64,000 nt of DNA from Candidatus Pelagibacter ubique HIMB058 (GTDB lineage Bacteria > Pseudomonadota > Alphaproteobacteria > Pelagibacterales > Pelagibacteraceae), in contig ATTF01000001.1 of the NCBI GenBank assembly GCA_000419545.1, positions 28,663-92,662 of the forward strand, given 5' to 3'. Position 1 is the first letter of the stretch. Every line of letters begins with the position of its first letter. The position numbers and the translations under genes were made by a program. The notes beneath the pieces were generated by a model that was given only the letters and a program-made list of their open reading frames with translations, had not been told where the DNA came from and did no database searches. Below, piece after piece: positions 16,702 through 25,162 of this stretch.

Positions 16702-18114
16702 ATGGAAAAAAAAGCCAAAATTATAGCAACATTAGGACCAGCAATTTATAATGAAACTAAGCTAAAACAACTCGTCAAACTAGGAGTTGATGCTTTTAGA
16801 ATAAACTTTAGCCACGATACAAAAAATATTTCTTCTATTGTTAAAAGAATAAGGAAAGTTGAAAGAAGCACTGATAAAAAAATTGCCCTTATAGCTGATT
16901 TACAAGGTGTAAAACTAAGAGTTGGTAAAATCAAAGATAATGTTCAAAAAATTAAATTTAATCAAAAATTTATTTTTGATGCTAAAAAAGAATTAGGTGA
17001 CAAAAACAGAATAAGCTTCCCCTACCCTAAAATTCTAAAGAAATTAAAAAAAGGTAATAAAATTTTAATTGATGACGGTAAATATACTTTTGTCGTAACT
17101 GGAAAAATAGGAACTTCAGTTAAAACATTATGTAAAAGTCAAAATTGTTTAATGAGGAACAATAAGAGTGTTCACATTCCAAATTTCGACATAGCGTTTA
17201 ATAAATTAACGATAAAAGACAAAAAAGATATTAAAACTGCAGTTAAACTTGGATGTAATTGGATTGCTTTATCCTATTTACAAAATGAGAAATTAATACT
17301 TGAAGCTAGAAAACTGATTAAAAAAGACATGGGAATTATTTCTAAAATTGAAAATAAACATGCTCTAAGCAATATTAATAAAATTATAAAAGCAACAGAC
17401 TCGATTATGATAGCTAGAGGGGATCTTGCTATAGATATTGGTCATAGTGAAGTTCCAAAAGTTCAATTAAGTTTGATTAAAAAATGCTCTCAATTTTCTA
17501 AATCTGTAATTGTAGCAACTCAAATGCTTGAAAGTATGATTGAAAATAATACTGCAACTCGAGCTGAGATTAATGATATAGCTACAGCTATCTTCCAAGG
17601 TGCAGATACAGTTATGTTATCTGCAGAAGCTGCAATTGGAAAATTTCCAACTCAAGCTGTATCAACAATGACTGAAACTATTCTCTCAACTGAAAAATAT
17701 AAAAGAGAACATATTGAAGATTTCAAAAATTCTATCTTTTCTGATAATGATCCCGTTAAATCAATACTAAGATCAGTAAAAAACATTGCTTATAATCAAA
17801 ATGTAAAAGCGATAATTGTTTTTTCTAATTCAGGAAAATCTGCGAAACTAGTTTCTGCAATGAGACCTGCAGCAAAAATAGTAACAATCTCACCAAATAT
17901 AAATGTTTGTAGACAAGTATCATTATTATGGGGAGTTCAATCTAAAAATAGTAGAGATGCTAATGGCTGGAAAGATATGATGTCTATTTCTAGAGAAATT
18001 ATTAGAAAGTTAAAATTTATAAAAAAGAATGATTTCGTTATAATTACAGCTGGCTTACCATTTGGTAAAGCTGGGATGACGAATATGATTAGACTTTATA
18101 AAGTAGGAACTTAA
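16702..18114 (+). CDS. pyk: Pyruvate kinase
   Basis: 470 residues, normal length. Visible elements are ATLGPA at the N-terminus, FRINFSH, IADLQGVKLRVG (the conserved PGPKIRTG-type block), the catalytic lysine in IISKIEN, and MIARGDLAIDIG. The TRAEINDIATAI segment with a following VMLSAEAAIGKFP completes the family signature. A C-terminal domain of about 110 residues is present. The enzyme converts phosphoenolpyruvate and ADP to pyruvate and ATP in the cytoplasm. It is divergent from pfkA and convergent with gap, its stop directly abutting the gap stop. The GHSEVP segment replaces the more usual PLEEVP. With pfkA and gap it gives an Embden-Meyerhof-type route. Confidence 0.95.
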   Translation: MEKKAKIIATLGPAIYNETKLKQLVKLGVDAFRINFSHDTKNISSIVKRIRKVERSTDKKIALIADLQGVKLRVGKIKDNVQKIKFNQKFIFDAKKELGDKNRISFPYPKILKKLKKGNKILIDDGKYTFVVTGKIGTSVKTLCKSQNCLMRNNKSVHIPNFDIAFNKLTIKDKKDIKTAVKLGCNWIALSYLQNEKLILEARKLIKKDMGIISKIENKHALSNINKIIKATDSIMIARGDLAIDIGHSEVPKVQLSLIKKCSQFSKSVIVATQMLESMIENNTATRAEINDIATAIFQGADTVMLSAEAAIGKFPTQAVSTMTETILSTEKYKREHIEDFKNSIFSDNDPVKSILRSVKNIAYNQNVKAIIVFSNSGKSAKLVSAMRPAAKIVTISPNINVCRQVSLLWGVQSKNSRDANGWKDMMSISREIIRKLKFIKKNDFVIITAGLPFGKAGMTNMIRLYKVGT

Positions 18115-19119
18115 TTAAATTAATCCAGCAATTTGAATTGCTGTATCACACATTCTATTAGAAAAACCCCACTCATTATCATACCAAGAAAGAACTCTAC
18201 TGAATTTTCCTTTAATGACTTGAGTTTGAGTTAAATCAAAAATTGAGCTGTGAGGATTGTGATTAAAGTCTTTTGAAACTAATGGAGCTGAATTTGTTGC
18301 TAAAATACCTTTAAGAGGGCCGCTTGCAGCTTTGCTCATTGCATCATTGATGCTTTCAGCTGTTACTTCTTTATTTGGTACAAAAGTAAGATCAATTAAA
18401 GATACGTTTGGAGTTGGAACTCTTATAGCTGTACCATCTAATTTTCCTTTTAAACTTGGTAAAACTAAGCTCATTGCTTTTGCTGCACCAGTTGAAGTTG
18501 GTATCATTGCATCACCTGAAGCTCTTGCTCTTCTAAGATCTTTGTGAAGTGTATCTAATAATTTTTGATCACCAGTGTAACTATGAATAGTAGTCATATA
18601 TCCATATTCAATTCCAAAACTATTTTCTAAAACCATAGCTACTGGAGCTAAACAGTTCGTTGTGCATGATCCATTAGAAATTATATTATGTTCTTTTTTA
18701 AGCTCTTTACTGTTAACCCCTTGAACAACTGTAAAATCTACTTCTTTAGCAGGAGCAGAGATAATTACTTTTTTAGCACCAGCTTCAATATGTTTACCTG
18801 CCGAAGCTTTATCTAAAAAGAACCCTGTGCACTCTAAAACAACATCTGCACCAATTTTACCCCATGGGAGCTTAGCAGGATCTCTTTCTGCAAAAACTTT
18901 TATATTTTGATCACCAATTTGAAAACCTTCACTTGTTGTTTTCACATCGTGATTAAGAGTACCATGTGTACTATCAAATTTTATTAAATGAGCGTTGGCT
19001 TCGATTGAACCAAGATCGTTGATACCTACAACTTGAATTTTTCCTTTGTAGTTTTCTAATAATGCTCTTAGGATTAATCTTCCTATTCTTCCAAAACCGT
19101 TTATACCAACTTTAACCAT
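18115..19119 (-). CDS. gap: Glyceraldehyde-3-phosphate dehydrogenase
   Basis: 334 residues, normal length. GINGFGRIGRL opens the Rossmann domain, and D35 in GINDLG is the usual NAD-preferring acidic residue. The catalytic C152 lies in SNGSCTTNC and its partner H179 in TTIHSYTGDQ. The C-terminal WYDNEWGFSNRM segment is intact. The enzyme oxidises glyceraldehyde-3-phosphate to 1,3-bisphosphoglycerate. It sits 5 bp downstream of the last glycerol-transporter gene (glpU) on the same strand, so it may be read from the glycerol operon, coupling uptake to lower glycolysis. Confidence 0.96.
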   Translation of the reverse strand: MVKVGINGFGRIGRLILRALLENYKGKIQVVGINDLGSIEANAHLIKFDSTHGTLNHDVKTTSEGFQIGDQNIKVFAERDPAKLPWGKIGADVVLECTGFFLDKASAGKHIEAGAKKVIISAPAKEVDFTVVQGVNSKELKKEHNIISNGSCTTNCLAPVAMVLENSFGIEYGYMTTIHSYTGDQKLLDTLHKDLRRARASGDAMIPTSTGAAKAMSLVLPSLKGKLDGTAIRVPTPNVSLIDLTFVPNKEVTAESINDAMSKAASGPLKGILATNSAPLVSKDFNHNPHSSIFDLTQTQVIKGKFSRVLSWYDNEWGFSNRMCDTAIQIAGLI

Positions 19120-19124
19120 AATTT

Positions 19125-19481
19125 TTATACGTATTTAAACACTAGTACGAAATAAGCAACACAAATAATTGTTGCTATCCACAAAACACTTCCAACTAAA
19201 GCTAACCAAAATAAGTGAATAAATGCACTACCTAGTAAAGAAATAAAAAGTCTATCCCCTCTTGTGGTATCTAATCCTAAAATTCCTCTTCTTGGATCTC
19301 CCCCTGGAGATTTTTTTTCCCAAATTACCATCACAGTTAAACATAAAGCTATAAAGATAAAGAATGCTGCTGTTTGCCAAGTCCATGCCATCCAGGTGAT
19401 GAATTCAAAGTCAAAGAAACTTTTTTCTTTTTCCTTACCCATGTCACCCCAAGTAGCTGCTTGTAAAACAGAAAATATCAT
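19125..19481 (-). CDS. glpU: GlpU-like small membrane protein of the glycerol ABC transporter (DUF2160)
   Basis: 118 residues with about three hydrophobic helices and the conserved SPGGDPRRGILGLDTTRGDR segment typical of DUF2160 proteins. In the Rhizobium-type glycerol transporter (glpSTPQUV) this small membrane protein is encoded beside the two permeases; its precise role is unknown. Its ATG overlaps the end of glpQ by 4 bp. It is the last transporter gene, followed 5 bp later by gap. Confidence 0.82.
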   Translation of the reverse strand: MIFSVLQAATWGDMGKEKEKSFFDFEFITWMAWTWQTAAFFIFIALCLTVMVIWEKKSPGGDPRRGILGLDTTRGDRLFISLLGSAFIHLFWLALVGSVLWIATIICVAYFVLVFKYV

Positions 19482-20278
19482 ACTCTACCTAATGCAAATC
19501 CTTTCGCGATGTAGTTTCTTACAAAGTAAATCACTATTGCGCCTGGAACTATTGTTAAACTTCCAGCTGCTGCAAGTAATCCGAGTTCATATCCTGATGT
19601 ACTGGCGGTTCTAGTCATAGTAGCTGCGATCGGTTTAGCTGCTACAGCGGTTAAAGTTTTAGCTAAAAGAAGCTCTACCCATGAGAACATGAAGCAGAAG
19701 AACATTGTAATACCTATTCCTGCAGTAATTGTTGGAATAAATATTTTAAAGAAAAATCTCCAAAATGAGTAACCATCCACATAAGCTGTTTCATCTAATT
19801 CTTTTGGCACAGACGACATAAATCCTTCTAAAATCCAAACTGCTAATGGAATATTAAATAAACAATGTGATAAAGCTACAGCCACATGAGTATCAAATAA
19901 GTTTACTGAAGAATAAAACTGAAAGAATGGTAAGGCAAATACTGCAGGTGGAGCCATTCTATTAGTTAATAACCAGAAGAATAAATGTTTATCACCAACA
20001 AACTTATATCTTGAAAATGCATAAGCTGCAGGTAAAGCAGCTGCAACTGAAATTACTGTATTCATTACAACGTAGTAAATTGAATTTAAATAACCATTGT
20101 ACCAAGTGCTATCAGTAAAAATTTTCTTATAATTTTCTAAAGTGAATTCCTGCGGCCAAAGAGTGTAAGTATTTATAATCTCCGTTGTTGTTTTAAATGA
20201 CATATTCAACAACCAGTAAATCGGTAACATTAAGAAAATGATATAAATTGTAGGAACTAACCACTTAGCTTTCTTCAT
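19478..20278 (-). CDS. glpQ: Glycerol ABC transporter permease GlpQ
   Basis: 266 residues with about six transmembrane helices, of the MalG-like permease class. The EAA loop that docks on an ATPase reads E-T-A-Y-V-D-G-Y-S-F-W-x(5)-I-F-I-P, consistent with the family. It pairs with GlpP to form the membrane channel for glycerol. It overlaps glpP by 4 bp and glpU by 4 bp. The name rests on gene order and overall match to the glpSTPQUV system. Confidence 0.88.
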   Translation of the reverse strand: MKKAKWLVPTIYIIFLMLPIYWLLNMSFKTTTEIINTYTLWPQEFTLENYKKIFTDSTWYNGYLNSIYYVVMNTVISVAAALPAAYAFSRYKFVGDKHLFFWLLTNRMAPPAVFALPFFQFYSSVNLFDTHVAVALSHCLFNIPLAVWILEGFMSSVPKELDETAYVDGYSFWRFFFKIFIPTITAGIGITMFFCFMFSWVELLLAKTLTAVAAKPIAATMTRTASTSGYELGLLAAAGSLTIVPGAIVIYFVRNYIAKGFALGRV

Positions 20279-21141
20279 GATTTCTCCTCATTTCTCATCA
20301 TTAATGTGTAAAACACCCAACAAACTAAAAGCACTATAAAGAAATAAATTAATGACATTGCTGCAGCTGGTCCTAAATCAAATTGACCTAAAGCCATTTT
20401 TACTAGATCAATTGATAAGAAAGCTGTTGCGTTTCCTGGTCCACCACCTGTTAATACAAAAGGTTCTGTGTAAATCATAAAGCTGTCCATGAACCTTAAA
20501 AGTATTGCTATCGTTAATACTTTTTTCATTTTGGGTAATTCAATTTTAGTAAAGACTGCCCAACGGCTTGCACCATCAATTTCTGCCGCTTGATAATAAG
20601 CAGGCTGAATTGATCTTAATCCTGCATAAGATAATAAAACTACTAAAGACGTCCAGTGCCACACGTCCATTAATATAGTTGTAAACCATGCATCACCTAT
20701 TTGTTGAGTAAAATTATAATCAAAACCTAAAGCATTTAATGAATGCCCTAAGAAACCAATGTCAGGTAAAGCAAATATATTCCACATAGCTCCAACAACG
20801 TTCCATGGAATTAAAAGTGGCATTGACATTAATACTAAACAAACTGGAACACCTAATCCTTCTTTTGGCATCGTTAGTGCTATGGCTATGCCTAAAGGAA
20901 TTTGAATAAATAAAATTATAAACGTAAATAAGAATTGTCTTCCGAGAGATGCGTGAAATCTTTCAGATAACATGATTTGTTTAAACCATCTTGTGCCTTC
21001 CCACATAAAAACGTTATTTCCAAAAGTTTCTTGGAAGGCATAGTTTACTACTGTCATCAGTGGAATAATTGCATTGAAAGCCACCAGTACGAAAACTGGT
21101 ATTACAAAGAACCATGCTTTTTGATTTACTGTTTTATTCAT
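20275..21141 (-). CDS. glpP: Glycerol ABC transporter permease GlpP
   Basis: 288 residues with six to seven transmembrane helices, of the MalF-like class. The EAA motif reads A-A-E-I-D-G-A-S-R-W-A-V-F-T-K-I-E-L-P, near-canonical. Together with GlpQ it forms the inner-membrane channel. It overlaps glpT and glpQ by 4 bp each, suggesting coupled, stoichiometric synthesis. Confidence 0.88.
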   Translation of the reverse strand: MNKTVNQKAWFFVIPVFVLVAFNAIIPLMTVVNYAFQETFGNNVFMWEGTRWFKQIMLSERFHASLGRQFLFTFIILFIQIPLGIAIALTMPKEGLGVPVCLVLMSMPLLIPWNVVGAMWNIFALPDIGFLGHSLNALGFDYNFTQQIGDAWFTTILMDVWHWTSLVVLLSYAGLRSIQPAYYQAAEIDGASRWAVFTKIELPKMKKVLTIAILLRFMDSFMIYTEPFVLTGGGPGNATAFLSIDLVKMALGQFDLGPAAAMSLIYFFIVLLVCWVFYTLMMRNEEKS

Positions 21142-22202
21142 TCAATTATCCAACTATCTCCGTAAGTATAAGTGTATTCTTTTTTAAATTTTAAAAATGC
21201 AGAACCTGATGGAATATTCTCATTAGATTTAGCAATCATTTTTATCTTTCCACTTTCACTTTCAGTATCTACAATTTTATGTCGACCAGTATTACTTACT
21301 GATAAAACTTTAACTGGTATTCCGTCGTTGCTAAAAGATATAAATTCAGGTCTCACACCAACTTCTGTTTTACTAAAATTATTTTTTTTAACTTGTTGAT
21401 GAGTTTCTATTTTTTTTCCATTTACGATCACATCACTTCCATTAATTTGACAAGGAAGAACATTCATGCCTGGTGAACCAATAAAATATCCAACAAATGT
21501 ATGTTTTGGTTTTTCAAATAGATCAACGGGAGTTCCTGTTTGAACAATTTGACCTTCATGCATTACAACAACTTGATCAGCGAATGTTAAAGCTTCGGTT
21601 TGATCGTGTGTAACATAAATCATTGTTCTATTAATTTTTTGGTGAAGTTCTTTTAGTTTTGATCTTAAAATCCATTTTAAATGAGGGTCGATTACTGTTA
21701 ATGGTTCATCAAACATAATAGCATTCACATCTGATCTCACTAAACCACGACCAAGAGAAATTTTTTGTTTTCCATCTGCAGTTAAACCTGAAGCTCTATT
21801 ATTTAAAGTTGAAGATAGTTCAAGCATTTCAGCTATTTCATGAACTTTAGCTTTTATTTCTTCCTCTGGAATTTTTCTATTTCTTAAAGGAAATGCCAAG
21901 TTATCATAAACTGTCATAGTGTCGTAAATAACTGGGAATTGAAAAATCTGAGCTATATTTCTCTCAACTGGATTTAAACCAGAGACAACTTTATCATCAA
22001 ATAAAATATCACCTTTAGTTGGTGTAATTAATCCAGAAATTATATTTAACAATGTTGTCTTCCCACATCCTGATGGACCAAGTAATGCATAAGCTCCTCC
22101 ATCATTCCAATCAATATTCACTCCTCTAATTGCCCAATCAGCATCAGAAGACTGTGTTTTTAAGTAACTATGACTTAGATCTTTTAAAGTAACTTTAGCC
22201 AT
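21138..22202 (-). CDS. glpT: Glycerol ABC transporter ATPase GlpT (degenerate signature motif)
   Basis: 354 residues: an ABC domain followed by a MalK-like regulatory beta domain. Walker A GPSGCGKT (42-49), Walker B IMFDE, and the H-loop His199 in YVTHDQ are intact. The signature LSGGQ is replaced by LTADG (140-144). This degeneracy is characteristic of one of the two ATPases in GlpST-type transporters. It pairs with GlpS, whose defects are complementary. It overlaps glpS by 8 bp and glpP by 4 bp. Confidence 0.9.
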   Translation of the reverse strand: MAKVTLKDLSHSYLKTQSSDADWAIRGVNIDWNDGGAYALLGPSGCGKTTLLNIISGLITPTKGDILFDDKVVSGLNPVERNIAQIFQFPVIYDTMTVYDNLAFPLRNRKIPEEEIKAKVHEIAEMLELSSTLNNRASGLTADGKQKISLGRGLVRSDVNAIMFDEPLTVIDPHLKWILRSKLKELHQKINRTMIYVTHDQTEALTFADQVVVMHEGQIVQTGTPVDLFEKPKHTFVGYFIGSPGMNVLPCQINGSDVIVNGKKIETHQQVKKNNFSKTEVGVRPEFISFSNDGIPVKVLSVSNTGRHKIVDTESESGKIKMIAKSNENIPSGSAFLKFKKEYTYTYGDSWIIE

Positions 22203-23259
22203 TAGAAATTAACCTTTCGTTTTGATCAAAGTAAACGAACTCATCTGTGTTCATGTATAAATTCATTTCATCACCTACATTCTTTTGAAAAACTCCATTT
22301 GATAGTGAAACCCAACTTAAATCTCCATTTGTAAAGTGAATTAAACTTTCGGAGCCGCTAATTTCTGAAATTAAAACCTTACCTTTGATCTCGAGTGTAT
22401 TGCTGCCTTCTTTGTAAGTTGTAATGTTATGAGGTCTAATTCCAACTTTGTATTCACCGTCTTTAATATTAAGTTTTGTCTTCCATTGAATTTTATTTTG
22501 TAAAAATGAACATTGATCACCAGATTTTTTAATTTTTGCAATATTCATCGGCGGGTCACTAAATACCTGTGCTGATACTAAAGTATTTGGTTTATTGTAA
22601 GTGTCTAAAGTTTTCCCGTATTGAATAACCTTTCCTTCTAATAAAGTCGCGGTATTTCCTCCTAAGAGTAGAGCTTCTGATGGCTCTGTTGTAGCGTAAA
22701 CAACAATACAATCTCTGTTTTCAAATAGCTTTGGTAATTCTTCCCTTAATTCTTCTCTAAGTTTGAAATCTAAGTTAGCCAGAGGTTCATCTAATAATAT
22801 TAAATCTGAGTCTTTGACTAAAGCTCTTGCTAATGCTGTTCTTTGTTGTTGTCCTCCAGAAAGTTCATTGGGTTTCTTGTTTAACATCCCTGATAATTTT
22901 AATAATTCAGCAACTTTTCCAACTCTTTGTTTGATCTCATCAGACTTTACTCCAGTGATTTTCAGAGGCGATGCAATATTGTCGTAAACTGTAAAATTCG
23001 GATAATTAATAAACTGCTGGTAAACCATTGAAACGTTTCTTTTTTGAACTTTCATCCCTGTTACGTTTTCATTATTAAACCAAATCTCACCTGATGTTGG
23101 TTTATCTAGACCAGCCATAATCTGCATTAATGTAGTCTTCCCAGCTAGTGTGGATCCTAAAAGAATATTGATTGTATTTTTTTCTAATTTTAAATTTGTT
23201 GGGTAAATATGAGTATCTAACCCTACTTTTTTTTCTACGTTCTTTAATTCTAAGCTCAT
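22195..23259 (-). CDS. glpS: Glycerol ABC transporter ATPase GlpS (H-loop His missing)
   Basis: 354 residues, with an ABC domain and a C-terminal beta regulatory domain. Walker A GSTLAGKT (35-42), the canonical signature LSGGQ (133-137) and Walker B LILLDE (153-158) are present. The H-loop residue is Thr191 (YATTEPSEA, where GlpT has YVTHDQTEA). It therefore supplies a good signature motif but an impaired catalytic site. It is the first gene after the terminator-like hairpin that follows the binding-protein gene. It is probably expressed at a lower level than the binding protein. Confidence 0.9.
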   Translation of the reverse strand: MSLELKNVEKKVGLDTHIYPTNLKLEKNTINILLGSTLAGKTTLMQIMAGLDKPTSGEIWFNNENVTGMKVQKRNVSMVYQQFINYPNFTVYDNIASPLKITGVKSDEIKQRVGKVAELLKLSGMLNKKPNELSGGQQQRTALARALVKDSDLILLDEPLANLDFKLREELREELPKLFENRDCIVVYATTEPSEALLLGGNTATLLEGKVIQYGKTLDTYNKPNTLVSAQVFSDPPMNIAKIKKSGDQCSFLQNKIQWKTKLNIKDGEYKVGIRPHNITTYKEGSNTLEIKGKVLISEISGSESLIHFTNGDLSWVSLSNGVFQKNVGDEMNLYMNTDEFVYFDQNERLISNG

Positions 23260-23279
23260 ATTTTTTTGAAATCTGTTTT

Positions 23280-23307
23280 AAAAAAAGGGGGCCGTTAAGC
23301 CCCCTTT
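23280..23307 (-). terminator. Intra-operon terminator/attenuator after the glycerol-binding protein
   Basis: AAAGGGGGC (23284-23292) pairs perfectly with GCCCCCTTT (23299-23307) around a 6-base loop. Read on the minus strand, the stem is followed by a run of seven T, the form of a rho-independent terminator. It is one of the few GC-rich stems in this AT-rich window. It lies between the binding-protein gene and glpS, so it likely stops most transcripts and leaves a fraction to enter the membrane-component genes. Confidence 0.88.
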
Positions 23308-23327
23308 AAATTTAGATTTAACCTAAA

Positions 23328-25061
23328 TTAGTTCCAAGCTTTTTCGAAAGGAACTGTTTTACCTTTAGGCTTCTCATTACGCTTAGCTTTTGGTGATCCT
23401 GGTTGTTTCAACCAATAATCAGCGCCTTTCGGCTTAGCTAATCTTGGACCACATCCACCGTATGTATTGTTTGCTTTATCAGCAGCTTCCATACGTGACA
23501 TAACTAAGTTCATCTCTTCTGCAAGACGATCCATAGCTTGTTGTGGAGTAAACGCACCTGAGTTTACGTCTCCAATTTGTTGCCACCAGATTTGTGCAAG
23601 TTTCGGATAGTCCGGAACGTTTACACCTGTTGGTGACCACAATACTCTGTTTTTAGATCTGTAGAATTCTACAAGTCCACCAAGTTTTGGAGCTCTCTTA
23701 GTAAAGTGTTTGTGGTTAATTGTACTATCTCTAATGATAGTTAAACCAACATCACTTTTCTTAAGATCAACAGTTTTAGATACTACGAACTGAGCGTATA
23801 ACCACGCAGCTTTTCTTCTGTCAACTGGAGTAGACTTGAATAAAGTCCATGATCCAGCATCTTGATAACCAAGCTTCATACCTTCATCCCAGTAAGGACC
23901 TTTTGGTGATGGTCCCATTCTCCATAAAGGATTACCACTATCATCAACTGTTTTGTTTCCAGAACTCTTTGGAGCAACCATTGATGCCGTAAACGCTGTA
24001 TACCAGAAAATTTGCTGAGCAACGTTTCCTGATGATAAAGCTGGCAGAGACTGATAGAAGTCCATCGCCGCAGCACCTGGAGGTGCGTAAGCTCTTAACC
24101 ACTCGTCCCATTTTCTGATTGCATATACGGCAGCAGGACCATTAGCAGCCCCACCTCTTGCTACGTCAGCACCAACTGGGTTACAAGAACCTTTTTCCAT
24201 TCTTATTCCCCACTCGTCTACTGGTACACCATTCGGTTTACCAACTGAACCTGCACCAGCCATTGATAACCACGCGTCAGTCATTCTCCATCCTAAGTCT
24301 GGAGCTCTCTTACCGTAGTCCATGTGACCGTATACTCTAACACCGTCTATATTCTTCACATCATTTGTAAAGTATGCAGCGATATCTTCGTAAGCAGACC
24401 AGTTAACTGGTACACCTAGATCGTATCCGTATTTAGCTTTGAAACCTTTTTTGATTTCAGGTCTGTCGAACCAATCTTTTCTAAACCAGTAAAGGTTAGC
24501 AAATTGTTGGTCAGGTAATTGATATAAATCACCATCTGGACCTGTCGTGAATGAAATTCCGATGAAATCTTTAAGATCTAAAGTCGGTAAAGTTACATCT
24601 TTACCCTCACCGGCCATCCAGTCAGTTAAGTTTACTGCTAACTGAAGTCTTGAGTGTGTACCGATCAAATCAGAGTCATTGATGTACGCATCATACAAGT
24701 TTCTTCCAGTTTGCATTTGAGTTTGTACAGCTTGTACTACTTCCCCTTCTCCAAGTAACTGGTGATTTACTTTAATACCAGTTATTTCCTCAAAAGCTTT
24801 TGTTAAAACTTTTGATTCATATTCGTGAGTTGGAATAGTTTCTGATAATACGTTTATTTCCATTCCTTTGAATGGTTTAGCAGCATCATGAAACCACTGT
24901 AGTTCTTTCTCTCTCTCTTTTGCAGAGATTGTAGAAAGACTAAACTCACCGTTTGACCATTTCTTAATTGCAGCATCGTGTCCGCCTGCAATCGCATTAG
25001 AAATAGTAATTAGAGAAAATGAAACAGCAACAGCTAGAAAAGTTTTAAATGTTTTTAACAT
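23328..25061 (-). CDS. glpV: Glycerol ABC transporter periplasmic binding protein GlpV
   Basis: 577 residues. A signal peptide (MLKTFKTFLAVAVSFSLITI..., cleavage after NAIA) is followed by a long solute-binding domain of the GlpV class, larger than typical sugar-binding proteins. Start choice: an upstream in-frame ATG at 25076 exists, but the GGGGGA ribosome-binding sequence lies between it and the ATG at 25061, so 25061 is preferred. Base composition is visibly less AT-rich than its neighbours, as expected of a very highly expressed gene. It is followed by a strong terminator and precedes glpSTPQU, the canonical transporter set. It captures glycerol, or a closely related polyol, in the periplasm. 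Confidence 0.88.
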   Translation of the reverse strand: MLKTFKTFLAVAVSFSLITISNAIAGGHDAAIKKWSNGEFSLSTISAKEREKELQWFHDAAKPFKGMEINVLSETIPTHEYESKVLTKAFEEITGIKVNHQLLGEGEVVQAVQTQMQTGRNLYDAYINDSDLIGTHSRLQLAVNLTDWMAGEGKDVTLPTLDLKDFIGISFTTGPDGDLYQLPDQQFANLYWFRKDWFDRPEIKKGFKAKYGYDLGVPVNWSAYEDIAAYFTNDVKNIDGVRVYGHMDYGKRAPDLGWRMTDAWLSMAGAGSVGKPNGVPVDEWGIRMEKGSCNPVGADVARGGAANGPAAVYAIRKWDEWLRAYAPPGAAAMDFYQSLPALSSGNVAQQIFWYTAFTASMVAPKSSGNKTVDDSGNPLWRMGPSPKGPYWDEGMKLGYQDAGSWTLFKSTPVDRRKAAWLYAQFVVSKTVDLKKSDVGLTIIRDSTINHKHFTKRAPKLGGLVEFYRSKNRVLWSPTGVNVPDYPKLAQIWWQQIGDVNSGAFTPQQAMDRLAEEMNLVMSRMEAADKANNTYGGCGPRLAKPKGADYWLKQPGSPKAKRNEKPKGKTVPFEKAWN

Positions 25062-25091
25062 CTTTATTTCCCCCATTGTTGTTTAAATGAT

Positions 25092-25115
25092 GGACTATTG
25101 AACCAAAAATAGCCC
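25092..25115 (-). promoter_or_regulatory. Stem-loop in the leader of the binding-protein mRNA
   Basis: On the minus strand, GGGCTATT and AATAGTCC can form an 8-bp stem (one G-U pair) with an 8-base loop, about 30 bases upstream of the preferred start. No T-run follows, so it is not a terminator. It could stabilise the mRNA or be chance. Confidence 0.3.
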
Positions 25116-25162
25116 AAAGTGTACAGGATATAATTGTCTTTTTAATTCAACTTAAGGGTGTG

